Shown: piece after piece, positions 24,856 to 37,300 of the stretch
Position numbering within the stretch: the first letter of the stretch is position 1
How the letters are laid out: each line of letters opens with the position of its first letter
DNA from: JANXQG01 sp963824275
Lineage (GTDB): Bacteria; Planctomycetota; Planctomycetia; Pirellulales; Thermoguttaceae
NCBI GenBank assembly: GCA_963824275.1
Contig: CAWGOT010000003.1
Span: 1,984,001-2,048,000 of the forward strand
Length of the DNA stretch: 64,000 nucleotides
Reading direction: 5' to 3'
Program-made: the position numbers and the translations under genes
Notes under the pieces: model-generated
What the model was told of the DNA's origin: nothing
The model's database searches: none
What the model saw: only the letters and a program-made list of their open reading frames with translations

Positions 24856-25003
24856 AAGACTTCAGATTGTGATATACCCTCGCAAGGGGCAATTTAGCGT
24901 AACCGTCTACTACAGGTGGTGCTGTGCCGGTGGGTGTCGGCGGCTGATCGCTGGCCGGTTTCTGAACGGTTTGCTATATCCAAGTTTTACCAAGGTGCGT
25001 CTG

Positions 25004-25387
25004 ATGAATTCCAGCAGTTCTTTCCGCGGTCGGGTCGTGCGAACCTTGAAGTCCTGGCTCAAGCCCGAGTGGCTCTTCCGCCAGCAGCGGCAGCGGAAAA
25101 TTGCCTCCCGCTACGCTCGCCTGAGCGAAGCCTCTTCGCGGGGCATCGTTGCCAGCACCGTGGAAGCCTTCCGCAGCCTCTTCGCTCCAAGCCGGTCGCC
25201 ATCGCGTCGCCGTGGCGGCCTGGACCTCGGCTTCGTCCGCTTCGAGCTCGGAAGCCCTCGAACCCCGGCGGCTGCTCTCGGCCACGCTCTATGTCGGGCA
25301 AGTTGCGAACGATTGGATCGCCGAGCCAAGTGGGGCGCATCCACCCTCCCTTGGTTCAACAAATGTGGAGTACAAGGTCGGCTCTAG
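25004..25387 (+). CDS. N-terminal open piece of the giant surface protein
   Basis: Starts MNSSSSFRGRVVRTLKSWLK and continues with basic helices to about 25190. There a break leads into the frame carrying the LEPR-XLL motif. This cytoplasmic-like basic N-terminus before LEPR-XLL is usual for the family. Sequence after the break in this frame is not native. Confidence 0.6.
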   Translation: MNSSSSFRGRVVRTLKSWLKPEWLFRQQRQRKIASRYARLSEASSRGIVASTVEAFRSLFAPSRSPSRRRGGLDLGFVRFELGSPRTPAAALGHALCRASCERLDRRAKWGASTLPWFNKCGVQGRL

Positions 25388-28300
25388 TGTCGAGGTGACA
25401 GGCCTGGTCTACGGAGGATCGGCGACTGGAACAGGATACACGGCCTTCACCTCGATTTCTGCCGCCTTGTCGCAAGCCGCCTTGGACAATGACGGCGACA
25501 CGATTGATCTTCTCAGCGGCACATGTTATGGCCTCACGACCCTGAGTGTACCGAATATGATTTTTCAGCCCGCTCCGGGTGAAGCCAGCGTGGTCAGCCT
25601 GCAAGGCAGCGGCGGCGGCGCAATCGACGTTACCGCTTCGGGCGTGCAGATTTTGGGGTTCACCGATAATATCTCCGCCAACGGCTACACGGCCATTACG
25701 ATCGAGAGCACAGCCAACAATTTCACGATCACGGGCAACACTATTGCCCAAAGTAAAACGGGCATTGCCGTCGGCCCCGGAATGATCTCCGGCAGCTTGA
25801 CCGGAACGATTTCGGGCAGCACCTTTACCGATACCAACGGGATTTCGGTGAATGCCGGGTCCGGGACGGTCGGCATCAGCGGGGGCTCGATTTCCGGCGA
25901 CTCGAACGGCGTTGGCATCGACGCGGTTAGCGGAACCGTCGTGGTTTCCAGTATCAGCATTGGTCTCGGCAGCAATCTCACGGGGATTGACGTCGCGGGC
26001 GCGGCAACCACGGTCAGCGGTACGGTCTTCTCCGTCCCCGCCGGAACCAACTCCACGGACCTGCAGTTCGACAGCGGCTCGTTGACCTTGGGGACCGACA
26101 ACCAGTTCTTCGGCACCACGTACATCGACAACCAAACCTCGACGGCAATCAACGCCACCGCAGCGGGAACCCAGTTTGGAGGCGTGACCCCGACCGCGCT
26201 CTCGCTCACCAACCAGTCGCAACTCGATCAGATTTACCCCATCGAGGACCAGATCCACGATGCCTTGTCCGCTGGATCCGCCTACGGCCTCGTGCGGCTC
26301 GTGCCCGGCGCGGACTTCGTCTCGCACGTATCGGGCACGATCGGCAACGGCGTCGCCGCCGCATCCTCCGGCGATACCGTTTACATCCAGAGCGGCTCAT
26401 ACACGGAGAACGTCTCAGTCGGCAAGAATCTCACGCTGCAAGGAGTCTTTGACACCACTTCTGACTCCGCCACGACCCTGACCGGTAATCTCTCCATCAC
26501 GGCCGGAACAGTCGCCGTCAAGGACCTCACGATCAGCGGCGGGTCCGGCACCGGAATCACTATCAGCGCCGGTTCCGTTTCGCTTTCCCAAGACACCATC
26601 AGCGGCTACACTACGGGCGTCAACGTCAGCGGCGGCAGCCTCACGGCAACCCAGAACATTATCACCTCCAACACCACGGGCGTCTCGGTCGATTCGGGTG
26701 CCGGCTCGGTTACCCTGGGTGGAACAGCGGCGGATTCGGGCAACTCCATCGCCGGAAACACCGGCGCTGGTCTCGTGGACGACTCCAGTGGAACGGTCAC
26801 GGCCGCCGGCAACTGGTGGGGCAGCGCCAATGGCCCCACGACGACGCTCAATCAATACGCGACCATTTTGGGGCTCACCGCCGGTGACGTGGTCAGTGGC
26901 AGCGGCACTCCCACGCTTGCCCCTTGGCTCACGGACGGCACCAATTCCTATTCCACCACACCCGGCTTCGGGCATGCGGCCGCCGATACGATCGCGCCCA
27001 CCGTGACCGGCCCATCCACGCAGTCGGCCACGGAGGGCAGTTCGCAGACTTTCACCCTGGGGTCCGCCACCGATTCAATTGAGCCGAACCTGGCCGTCAA
27101 CGTCAATTGGGAGGACGGTACCACTCCGGACACCACATTCGCCGCCACGTCCGGCACGCTCGCTTCCCAGTCCCACACCTATGCAGAGGCACAATCTTCG
27201 CCCTACGTTCCCCAAATTACGGTCGTCGACCAGGCGGGCAACCGCAGTTCGACGACGTTCAACGTCAACGTGGCCGACGCCCCCTTGGTCAGTCCCGTCC
27301 TCACGCCGCCGGTGGCGGCGACGTTGAACTACCAGGGAAACTATGAGGAAACGGCAGGAGTACCCTTCAGCCCGATCACGGTCTTCCAATTCACCGATGA
27401 CGCAGGCGCGGATTCCAACATCCTCGACTACACGGCTATCGTAACCCTGGGCGACGGCAATACGGTGACCTTGAACAGCGCCGGCCTGGTCACTGGCCCT
27501 GGCATCACCAACGCGCCGGGCGCAACCGGCCAGATCGTGGCCACCGCGACCCCCGGCGTCTTTGACGTGCAGTTAAGTTACACCTTCACCGAGCAACTGG
27601 TCAATCAGACCTTCGGCGTGACCGTGACCGACGTCCACGGATCCACCGTGTCCGCCAGCACTTCGACCTTCAACGTCTCCGATCAGGCATTGGTGGCCAC
27701 CGCGGTGCCCTTCTCCGCCGTGACCGGCCAGCCCTTTACGAACGTCGCGGTGGCCACATTCACCGATCCCGGCGGGGCGCAGGCCGTGGGCAACTACAGC
27801 GCCACGATCGACTGGGGCGACCCGGGCAGTACCACCACGACTGGTTTGATCACCTACTCCGGCGGCGTGTTTACGGTCTCCGGCGGGTTCACCTACGCGT
27901 CGCCCGGAACCTATTCTCCGACGGTCACCATCACGCACACGGGCTACTCCGCGGTGATAGCCACCGACACGGCCACCGTCACCAGCGTGGTTTGGGTCGA
28001 TAGCAACTGGCAGGGCACTCTTACCTCCGGCCTGCCCGTCACCGCCTTGTCCGCTGAGGGCGCGCCCTCCGGCATCGTCTTCACCTACGACGTCAATGCT
28101 TTCAGCAGCATCGGGGCGGGCATCGCCGGGTTGGGCAGCACGGCAGGCACCGTCAACGTCCTGGGAGGCACCTACACCGAAACGGATACGATCAGCACGG
28201 CTGGCGTGACGCTCGAGGGCTACGGCTTCTTGGCCGCCACGGTCACCGCGCCGAGCAGCGTCAGCGGTGCCGCAGTAATCTCGGTCAGTGCGGCTAACGC

Positions 28301-31300
28301 GACCGTTGGCGGCCTCGATATCGTGGTCGACCAGCCCTACGCCGGTGCGGGTATCGCCGCCGTCGACCCCAGTGGGGCCACTTCTTCAACCTTCAACGGC
28401 TTGCAGGTCCTCAACAACGTCATCACCTCCACGACGACCGGGACCGCCGGATACCTGGCGTCGGCCAAGACCCAGGGCTATACGACTTCGAATTACAGCG
28501 TCGGCATCGCCGTGCTGGCCTCGCCGGCGGACAATGTTGCCCCAACGGTCATGATCCAGGGCAACCAGGTGCTGAATACCGGCGGTTATTGGGTCAAGCG
28601 GCGGGCTCTGGGTGTACGAGGCCCAAGGCACGATCGGCGGGGTTAATTCCGGCGATGCCAGCCTCGGCAATACCCTCTTCGGCTCGTACGAAGACGCGCT
28701 CGTCGATTTCGCCCGCGGCGCCACGACCATCGACAACAATACCTTCACAGGCGTGGGGCTGAACATCACCGAGCCGAACGGCAACGCGTCCACCGAAGTC
28801 GCGTACAACCACTTCTCGACGGCCGGGGCCGACGATGCAGCGCTGTTCATCAACCACAACTACAACTCGACCTCACCGATAACCGTTCACGACAACACCT
28901 TCGCCGTCCCGTCCAATGACATCGGCTTGCTGAGCGGCGGTTCGCTCGGGGTTTCGGTCTACAATAATATTTTCGGTCCCGCCGTCGGCGCCTCGAACAC
29001 GACCGATATCGTCGTCGACACCTTCCACCCCGCCAGCAGTCAAGATGTCCCATATGTGTCGAACTCCATCAGCATTACCGGCAACCAATTCAACGCCGGC
29101 ACGGATACCAATGCCACGGCTATCCAGTTCGCCAACCACAACCCGGCGCGGCCAGCCCCAGCCCCGACTTCGGGGCAATTACCATCGGTGGAAGCGGGTC
29201 TTTGGCGAACACCTTCAGCGTGAGCCTCCAGCAGTTCATCGTGGAAGCTGTGCCGACCAGCAGCGTTTCCTTCTCGGGCGACTCCTATAACTCCAGCAGG
29301 GGTGTCGGACTCGGCTACGTTACCGCCAACATCGACGCCTCTCAGAACGTCTTCGACGTTTCCAGCGGCCATACGCTCGCCGACGCCAACATGACCCCGG
29401 CCGACTACTACGAGATCCAGAACCAGATCGTCGACGGCACCGACTATTCCGGCGCCGGTCTGGTAACGATCAATCCGAACAACATCTATGTCACGCCCCA
29501 AAGTTACTTCACGCCTGCAACCGACGACACGGGCGCCATCCAGCGGGCCGTCGCTTTGGCCAGCAACGGTGACACGATCCACATCGAGGGCGGAACTGCC
29601 CTCCGTCCCGACGTTTACAGCGAGGCCAATATCGCGGTGACTAACGCCGTCACCATCCAGGGCGAAAGCCGATCCGGCGTAGTCGTCACGCCATCGGTGG
29701 CCGACGTCCACGACGACAGCACTTTCGGCGGCAGTCCGAACAACGCCTTCGTGATCGAGGACTCCGGCGTTACCATCGAAAATCTCACGATCGATGGCGG
29801 CGGAAACCTGGGCTTCCGCACGGGCATCGTTACCGACTACTCGACCGGCAACTACGGCGACACGATCGTGGACACGGTGGCCGTGAACAACGTCTATCGT
29901 CGCGGCGTGTACATCATCGCTGATAGCGAACACATTACGGGCAACGAGATCCTCAATTCGACTTTCGACAACGACGGGACCACCCTGCCGTACGAGCACG
30001 GCTTCGCGATCATGGCTGGCGACGCCGACGTGTTGATCGCCGGCAATACGATTACCGACTGCAGCATCGGCATTGGCAGCAACTACTTCATTTCTGAAGA
30101 GACGGCGCCCCAACTGACCATTCAGGCCAACAGCATCAGCCTGCCCGTAAGCACTGCGGCCAACGGCGCCATCGGCATGGACCTCAGCGGCCTGGCCGAC
30201 GGCAGCCTGATCGGCGGCACCGGGACGGTCCTGGTCGATGGCAATCCCCTCCCTGTCGCAAACACTATCGATATGTCGGGCGCCGCCGACGGAGTTTCGA
30301 CCATCGGCATCGTCGTGCAATACGCAGTGGCCAGCGCGACGGTCGAGGGCAATTCGATCGCGACCGGAGCATTGGGCACCGGGATCTATTTGTACTACGA
30401 TGTTGATTCCGCGAACCCTGTGGTCGTGGAGAACAACCAGATCACCGGCACGGGTTCGCTGACGGGGATCCTTGCCAGCGACGATGGCGAGCTCTTCGGC
30501 GACGTGCCGTATAGCGGAACGACCTATGCCACGCTGACGGGCAACACGATTAGTGGCTTTGCGACCGGCGTGGCAGTCGAGAGCGCCAGCGCCAATCCCG
30601 TGGCTGTGACCATCGGCGGCGGCGGCTCGAATTCCATCTCTGGAGCAACGAGGGGTATTCTGGTTCAAGGCGCAACGCCTCGGCCACGATCAGCGGCAAT
30701 ACCGGCTCGATCTACGGCAATTTCGTCGGCATCGACGTGGAAGGCGGCTCGGCCATCATTACCGGCAACCACATCTACGACAATACTACAGACGGGATCC
30801 TCTTTGCCAACGGCGGAAGCGGCTCCGTGACGGGCAACAATTTCGCTGGCGGCACGCCCAATGGCACCGACCTCTGGATCGCCTCGACGGCCGACGCGGC
30901 CAGCATCACCATCGGCGACGGCAATGCCTTTGCCGGCACACAGTTCATCAACAACCAGAGCAGCCAGAATTTCGATCTTTCCGGCTATACTAACACCACG
31001 TTCAGCGGCACGCTGCCCGGCGGCGCGCCGTTCACCACCTTCAATGCGGCCACGCTCCCAGTGGCCGATGTTCCCGCCAACTTGGCCACCTTCTATGCGA
31101 TCGAAGACCAGATCAGCGACGCCCTGGACAACTCCAGCCTGGGCTACGTGCGAATCAAGACCGGCTACGACTTTGTGACGCAAGCCAGCGACCTCGCTAG
31201 CAACGGCGCCATTTCGCGCGCCGTCGCCGTGGCCAACACGGTTGAAACCGCGCCTGCCGCCGGCGACATCGTCGAGGTGCAGGCCGGCTCGTTCGTCGAT

Positions 31301-34300
31301 AACCTCACGATTCCGACAAGCCTGACGCTTAACGGGGCCGGGCAGGGAAGCACGACTGTCTATCCAGCCGTTTCCGACCCGCTTGGCACGAACACGCCGC
31401 TCAGCGGCCACGTGGTCGTCCTGGTCGCTGCGAACAACGTCTCGATTGAAAACCTGACCGTCGATGGCGACAATCCGAAGATCACGCACGTCGCGATCAC
31501 CTCCGGTCCGGACACCGGCGCATATCGATGCCAGGGACGAATGGCACTGTCGCCGTCCGAAGTCGTTTCACGTGCAGTGTTTGCGCAATTCGGCCCGGAG
31601 CGTCTCGCGGGGCTTCTGCATGAGTGGATAACCATGCCTGCGCCGTTTGAGAACCCTTGGTTCGAGACGGCCCGGGCGATTGGCGACTTCGCAGGCAGCA
31701 ACGTGGCGGAGTATTGTTTGGCAATGAACGACCAATTGCGAGGCGGGTATCAGCCCGCAGGAGATCGACATCCACGACGCCAGCACGTACTGGCACGTTC
31801 CGGTGAAGCTGATCTGACGCGGCTGTTTGCCGTGGAGCAGCGCTGCTGCGGCCGCCGTCGTGCGGATGAGGTTGTAACCGAGGAGGGTGGCCCAGAGTTC
31901 GCGGCGAACCATTTCCGGCGACTTGCAACGAACGTGAGCGAGATTCAGATTAGATTTGATGCTGCGGATGTCCAACTCCGAGTTCCAGCGAAAACCGTAA
32001 AGCTCCGCGATCTCCTCATGGCTGTAGAGTGTCGCATCGGTCAACGTGGTGACCACCGTAATCGTCTTCGTGCGGCGGCCCGGTTCCACGACAGTGTAAC
32101 ACAGCTCACGCAGTTCGAGGGTTTCGGGAATGCGGTCATAAGTCTCCTGGTTCATCCAGTCCGGCCGTGCGGGCTTGGTCCACACGATGAGATGATCGTT
32201 CTTTCCCAGGCGTGTGCCGCGGCGAAAATCAGAGTTGCGCTTTTGATGCAAGCGGGCGCAGGTATCCACGTCCTGGAGTTGCAACAGGGCGATCATCATG
32301 AAAGAACAATAGTGGCGGTCGAACACGGCAATATCGCCCGCAGGCAGCGACGCAAGCATGGACCGCAGCAGAGCCGTCTCGCCGGTCTCCTTGCCCTTAT
32401 ACGGACCGATCGTGGCATCCGTCAGGCAAGCCGTTGCCAGGGAGATGATCGCTACTGCACGCGCGATCGGCAGGCCCACGCCTTTCTTCTGGGTCCGCGG
32501 ATGGGGAAACTCCGCCAAGTTCTGGGGCGTGGCGGGCATGGTGAACGTAAATCCGTCGATCAGTTTTGCGTGCTTGCCCTTCCACAGCCAATCCTTTGGG
32601 GCGGCTCCCTGCATCTCGGCGGCCACTTCGCGACTGAGTTCGTGCAGCGCCACTTCGGAGAGCTTGGCGCGGGCGCGGCAGTAGTCGCCGGTGTCGGCCG
32701 TGGGCGGCGTGATCTGCTGGTGCTCGCAGTAGTTGACGACCCGCGCCACGGCCGCCTGGCACGAGGCCTCCTTGCCGTCGCGCAACACTTGGCCGAGAAA
32801 CGACCAGACCATCATCGCCGTCGAGTAGATTGCCTGCTTGCCGAACAGGCCATCATGTTTGGCGAACACACTCCCAACGCGCTCCGCGGAGAGGATGCGT
32901 GCGAAGGGCAACGACTCGTCGGCGAGAAACGCTGCCACCATTTTCCGAAAATTGCTACTGCCCCCGCTGGCCGAATTTGGTATATCCCCAGCCATGAAAA
33001 AACCCTCCGTGGCATCTTTGCGATCGCCATGCCAAGGAGGGCTTACAAATCATAGCCAAGAGCGGGCAAAAACTTCAAGACCACCTCGGCGAGAAAGGGA
33101 ATCTAGCAAAACCCCCCAACTCGTCCATGCCCAATCTGTGCACCGATCCTAACGCGACAGTGCCATTCATGCCAGGGACGGTATCGTCACCGATTACAAC
33201 CTGGCGACGTATACCGGGATGGTGGTCAAAAACGTCACCGTTCAGAACGTCTATCTCCGCGGCATTGAATATTATATTGACCCCAATGTCGGTGGCACCG
33301 GCACCGCCGACTTCGAGAGCGACACCGTCAACAACGTCCAGGGCGACCCGGACAATTCGATTGCGATCTTCATCAACGGCGGTAGTGGCACGATCGCCAA
33401 CAACATCATTTCCTATAGCCCGAACGCGATCTCCGACAACTGGTCCTACGGAACGGATATTTACGGCAACACGATCACGTATTCCGGCAACGGCATCGAC
33501 TCCTCCAATAGCGGCGACGCGGCCGATTCGATCTACGACAACAACGTTTCATTGGGCGTCAGTTATCCCGGCAACGTCCCCTCCGGTTCCTCGGGCATCT
33601 TTGTCTTTGATCCCTACAAGACCGTCCCCGTGTACAGCAACACGATCAGCGGCGTCGACACAGGCCTGGCGGTCTACGGCGGCGAGGGCGGCTCCGCGGC
33701 CTTCAGCGACAACGATGTCACCGTCAACGCCGGCGGGACCGGGGCCTTGGTCACTACCGACACGCTCGGTTACGGCCAACTGGACGTTTCGGCGTCGTTC
33801 AGCGGCGACAGCTTTGGCGGCGGGGCTACGGGAATCCTCGTTCAGCAGAATTTTGACGCCGTCCCCTTCCCTGGCAACCCCTCCATTCCCACCGCGGCCG
33901 TCTCGATCGGTGGCGTCACGATCTTGGATGCCACAACCGGCATCGACATCGAGGGAGGCTCGGTCAGAATGATCAGCGGCTCGATCAGTGGCGGGACGAC
34001 CGGCCTGGAGATCGACAACTCGACCACATTTTATGATTATGACCTTGGAACCCCGGCGTCGGTCACTGAAGCTACGACGTCCACGATTGTCGGCAACACC
34101 TTGGGCAATTTGGCCTTCGCCGGCCAGAGCGGCAACTACATCACGTTGGCCGACGGCACCCTCGGCGGGACGGTCAGCCCGACCAGCTTCAACGGGACGA
34201 TCCTGGACGCCAGCGGCGTGTCGTTCGACGGCCAACTCGGCGCCAGCCTGACGACGGCCAGCGGCCCATTGACGGCCTATAACGTCGAGGACAAGATCAC

Positions 34301-37300
34301 CGACTACCTCGACGATCCGACCTTGGGCTACGTCAGCCTCAATTCCAACAATGTCTACGTTGCCCAGAGCAGCGAATTGCCCGCTCAGGGCACTGCCGGC
34401 GCCATTCAGCGCGGCATCAACGTTGCGCCGTCGGGCGGCACGGTCGACGTCCAGGCCGGTTCGTTCGTCGTTAACGCCACGATTCCCAAGGGCCTGACGG
34501 TTATCGGGGCCGGCCAGGCCAGCACCATCGTCTATCCGGCCGTTTCCGATCCGTTCGACGAGGATATTGCAAGTGCAGTGTTCTTGATCGATGCCAGTAA
34601 CGTCTCGATTGAAAACCTGACCGTCGATGGTGACAACCCGAACATCACGCACGTCGCGATCACCACCGGTCCGGACACCGGCGCCGACATCGACGCTGCC
34701 GCCGGCATCGTCGCCGACTGGAGTGCGGCTACCTCTTACACCGGAATGGCAGTTAAGAACGTCACCGTCGAGAACATCTATCTCCGCGGCATCGAATATG
34801 CCGACGGCGGGGACGGCGGCACGGGAACGATCGATTTTGAGAACGACACCGTCACCAATGTGCAGGGCGACCCCGACAATTCCCTCGCAATCTTCAACGA
34901 TTTCGGCAGCGGCACGATCGCAAACAACACGATCTCGTATAGCCCCAGCGCCATTAACATGAACTGGTCTACTGGGACGGACGTTTACGGCAATATAATC
35001 ACGTATTGCGGGAGCGGCATCAACTCTTCAAATAACGGCGGAGCGGGTGGCAGCGCCGACTCGATCCACAAGAACAATGTTTCACTCGGCAACGAACTCT
35101 ACGGCGGCGCAGGCTCCGCCTACGGCATCTATGTCTTCGTGCCCTACGAGAACGTCAGCGTCGAGACGAACGCGATCAGCGGTGTCGACGTTGGTTTGGG
35201 GGCCTTCGGCGGCGAGGGCGGCTCCGCGGCCTTTAGCGGCAACATCGTCAGCGTCAACGCGGGCGGGACCGGCGGCTGGGTCACTACCGACACGTTCGGT
35301 TACGGTCAACTGGACGTTCCGGCGTCCTTCAGCGGCGACAGCTTCACCGGCGGGGCGACGGGAATCCTCGTCCAGCAGAATTTCGACGCCGTCCCCTTCC
35401 CTGGCAACCCCTCCATCCCCACCGCGGCCGCCTCGATCAGTGGCGTCATAATTTTGGATGCCACAACCGGCATTGACATCGAGGGAGGCTCGGTCACGAT
35501 GATCAGCGGGTCGATCAGTGGCGGGACGACCGGCCTGGAGATCGACAACTCGACCACATTTAGTGATTATGATCTTGGAAGCCCGTATGGCGATGACCCT
35601 GGAATCCCGGGGTCGCCGGTCACTGAAGCTACGACTTCCACGATTGTCGGCAACACTTTGGGCAATTTTGCCTTCGCCGACCTGAGCGGCAACTACATCA
35701 CGTTGGCCGACGGCGCCCTGGGCGGGATGGGCAGCCCGACCAGCTTTAATGGGACGACCCTGGACGCCAGCGGCGTGTCGTTCGACGGCCAACTCGGCGC
35801 CAGCCTGACGACGGCCAGCGGCCCGTTGACGGCCTACAACGTTGAGGACAAGATCACCGACTACCTCGACGATCCGACCCTGGGCTACGTCAGCCTCCAG
35901 TCCGCCAACGTCTTCGTTGCCCAGGACAGTGACCTGACACCGTTTGACGGCGGGCAGGGCACACCCGGCGCGATCCAACGCGGCATCAACGTGGCGCCCG
36001 TGAACGGCACGGTCAACGTGCAGGCCGGTACCTTTGTTGGCCAGGTGCAGATCACCAAGGACCTGACCCTGCTCGGCCAAAGCGAAGCCGGAACGGTCAT
36101 CCAATCGCCCGCCACGCTGACCCAATCCTTCACGACCTCTTCCGGCAACGTCATCACGCCGGTTGTCTACGTCCATAACGCCGACGGCGTTACCATCCAG
36201 AACTTGACGGTCGACGGGAACGACCAGGGCAACGGCAACGACGGCTTCGACGGCATCGCTTACTACCAGGCGGGCGGCACGATGAATGCCGTCCAGGTGG
36301 AGAACGTAGAGGATAGCTCGCTCGACGGCAACCCGACATACGGCATCTACGCGGATGCGGACAACGGCACCGCGCGTAGTTTGGAAGTCACGGGCTCCAA
36401 CGTCCACGACTTCCAGAAGAACGGCATTACCGTAGGCGGCGCCGATCTGACCGTCAATATCAACGAAAACACGGTCACCGGCGCTGGGCCCACCAGTGCC
36501 ATTGCGCAGAACGGCATCCAGATCGGCAGTGGAGCCCAGGGCATTATCGGATCCTTGACCGCGGTCGACGGCAACTCGGTGAGCGGCATCGACTATACCG
36601 GCGGCGGTTCCTACGTGGCAACCAGCATCTTGAGCGTCGGTGCGGGCGCGAGCGTGACGATCGAGAACAACATCGTGACCGGCGCCCAGATGGGCATTTA
36701 CGTGGATACGCCTGCGACGATCTTGGCCAATACGATCACCGGCGGCGGCAGCGGCGCTTTCGGCATCGACGCAGCCAGCGGCACAGATGCCAACAACTCC
36801 GACATCGAACAGAACATCATCAGCAACGTCGGCGTTGGGATCCTGGTGGACAATTTAGGCTCGACCGGGGCAGCCGCCACGGTTTCCGGGAACAAGGTCA
36901 CGGGCGGCAGCACAAGCGAAGGCATTGTCGTCTACGGGCCGGCAACGGTCGACGGCAATACGGTCACCGGTCTGTTGGACTACAGCAACGGCATCATTGT
37001 TTCGGCCGCGGCCGGGCAGACCGTAACCGTCACGAACAACAAGCTTGCCGGTTCCGGCAGTGAAACCTGGCTTCTCACGGTGGACAACACGCCCGCCACG
37101 GCCACGATCACCCTCGGCGGCAACGTCTACGCCAGCGCGACGGCCAAGTACATCGTCCTGGATTACAACTCTTTCTCCGCGGTCAATCTCGATGCTACGA
37201 ACGAGATCTTTGGCGCTACGTACAGCGGCGGTACTTTCTCGGGCGGTACGTTGGCTACGCGCCGGCACTCTCTCCCAGCAGTACGGCTTCGCCGACCACA

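Larger units (their letters stand above)
24244..25003. other. 760-bp spacer between the two giant genes
   Basis: No gene is supported; a 77-codon frame on the - strand has no homology-like features. It contains two decayed GGGAGAGG-type repeats (24258-24275, 24372-24392) flanking a large hairpin (24280-24366), a T/G-rich stretch at 24415-24560 like the one before hisI, and an AT-richer zone at 24560-24960 with a promoter-like sequence. Confidence 0.7.

Noticed and set aside
24659..24892. A 77-codon gene on the - strand in the spacer before the giant gene
   Set aside because: No ribosome site, no recognisable features, and it overlaps the promoter-like sequence.
30737..33055. One long + strand frame running from beta-helix into the IS
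   Set aside because: The stretch after 31538 is antisense to the transposase; the frame is open by chance.
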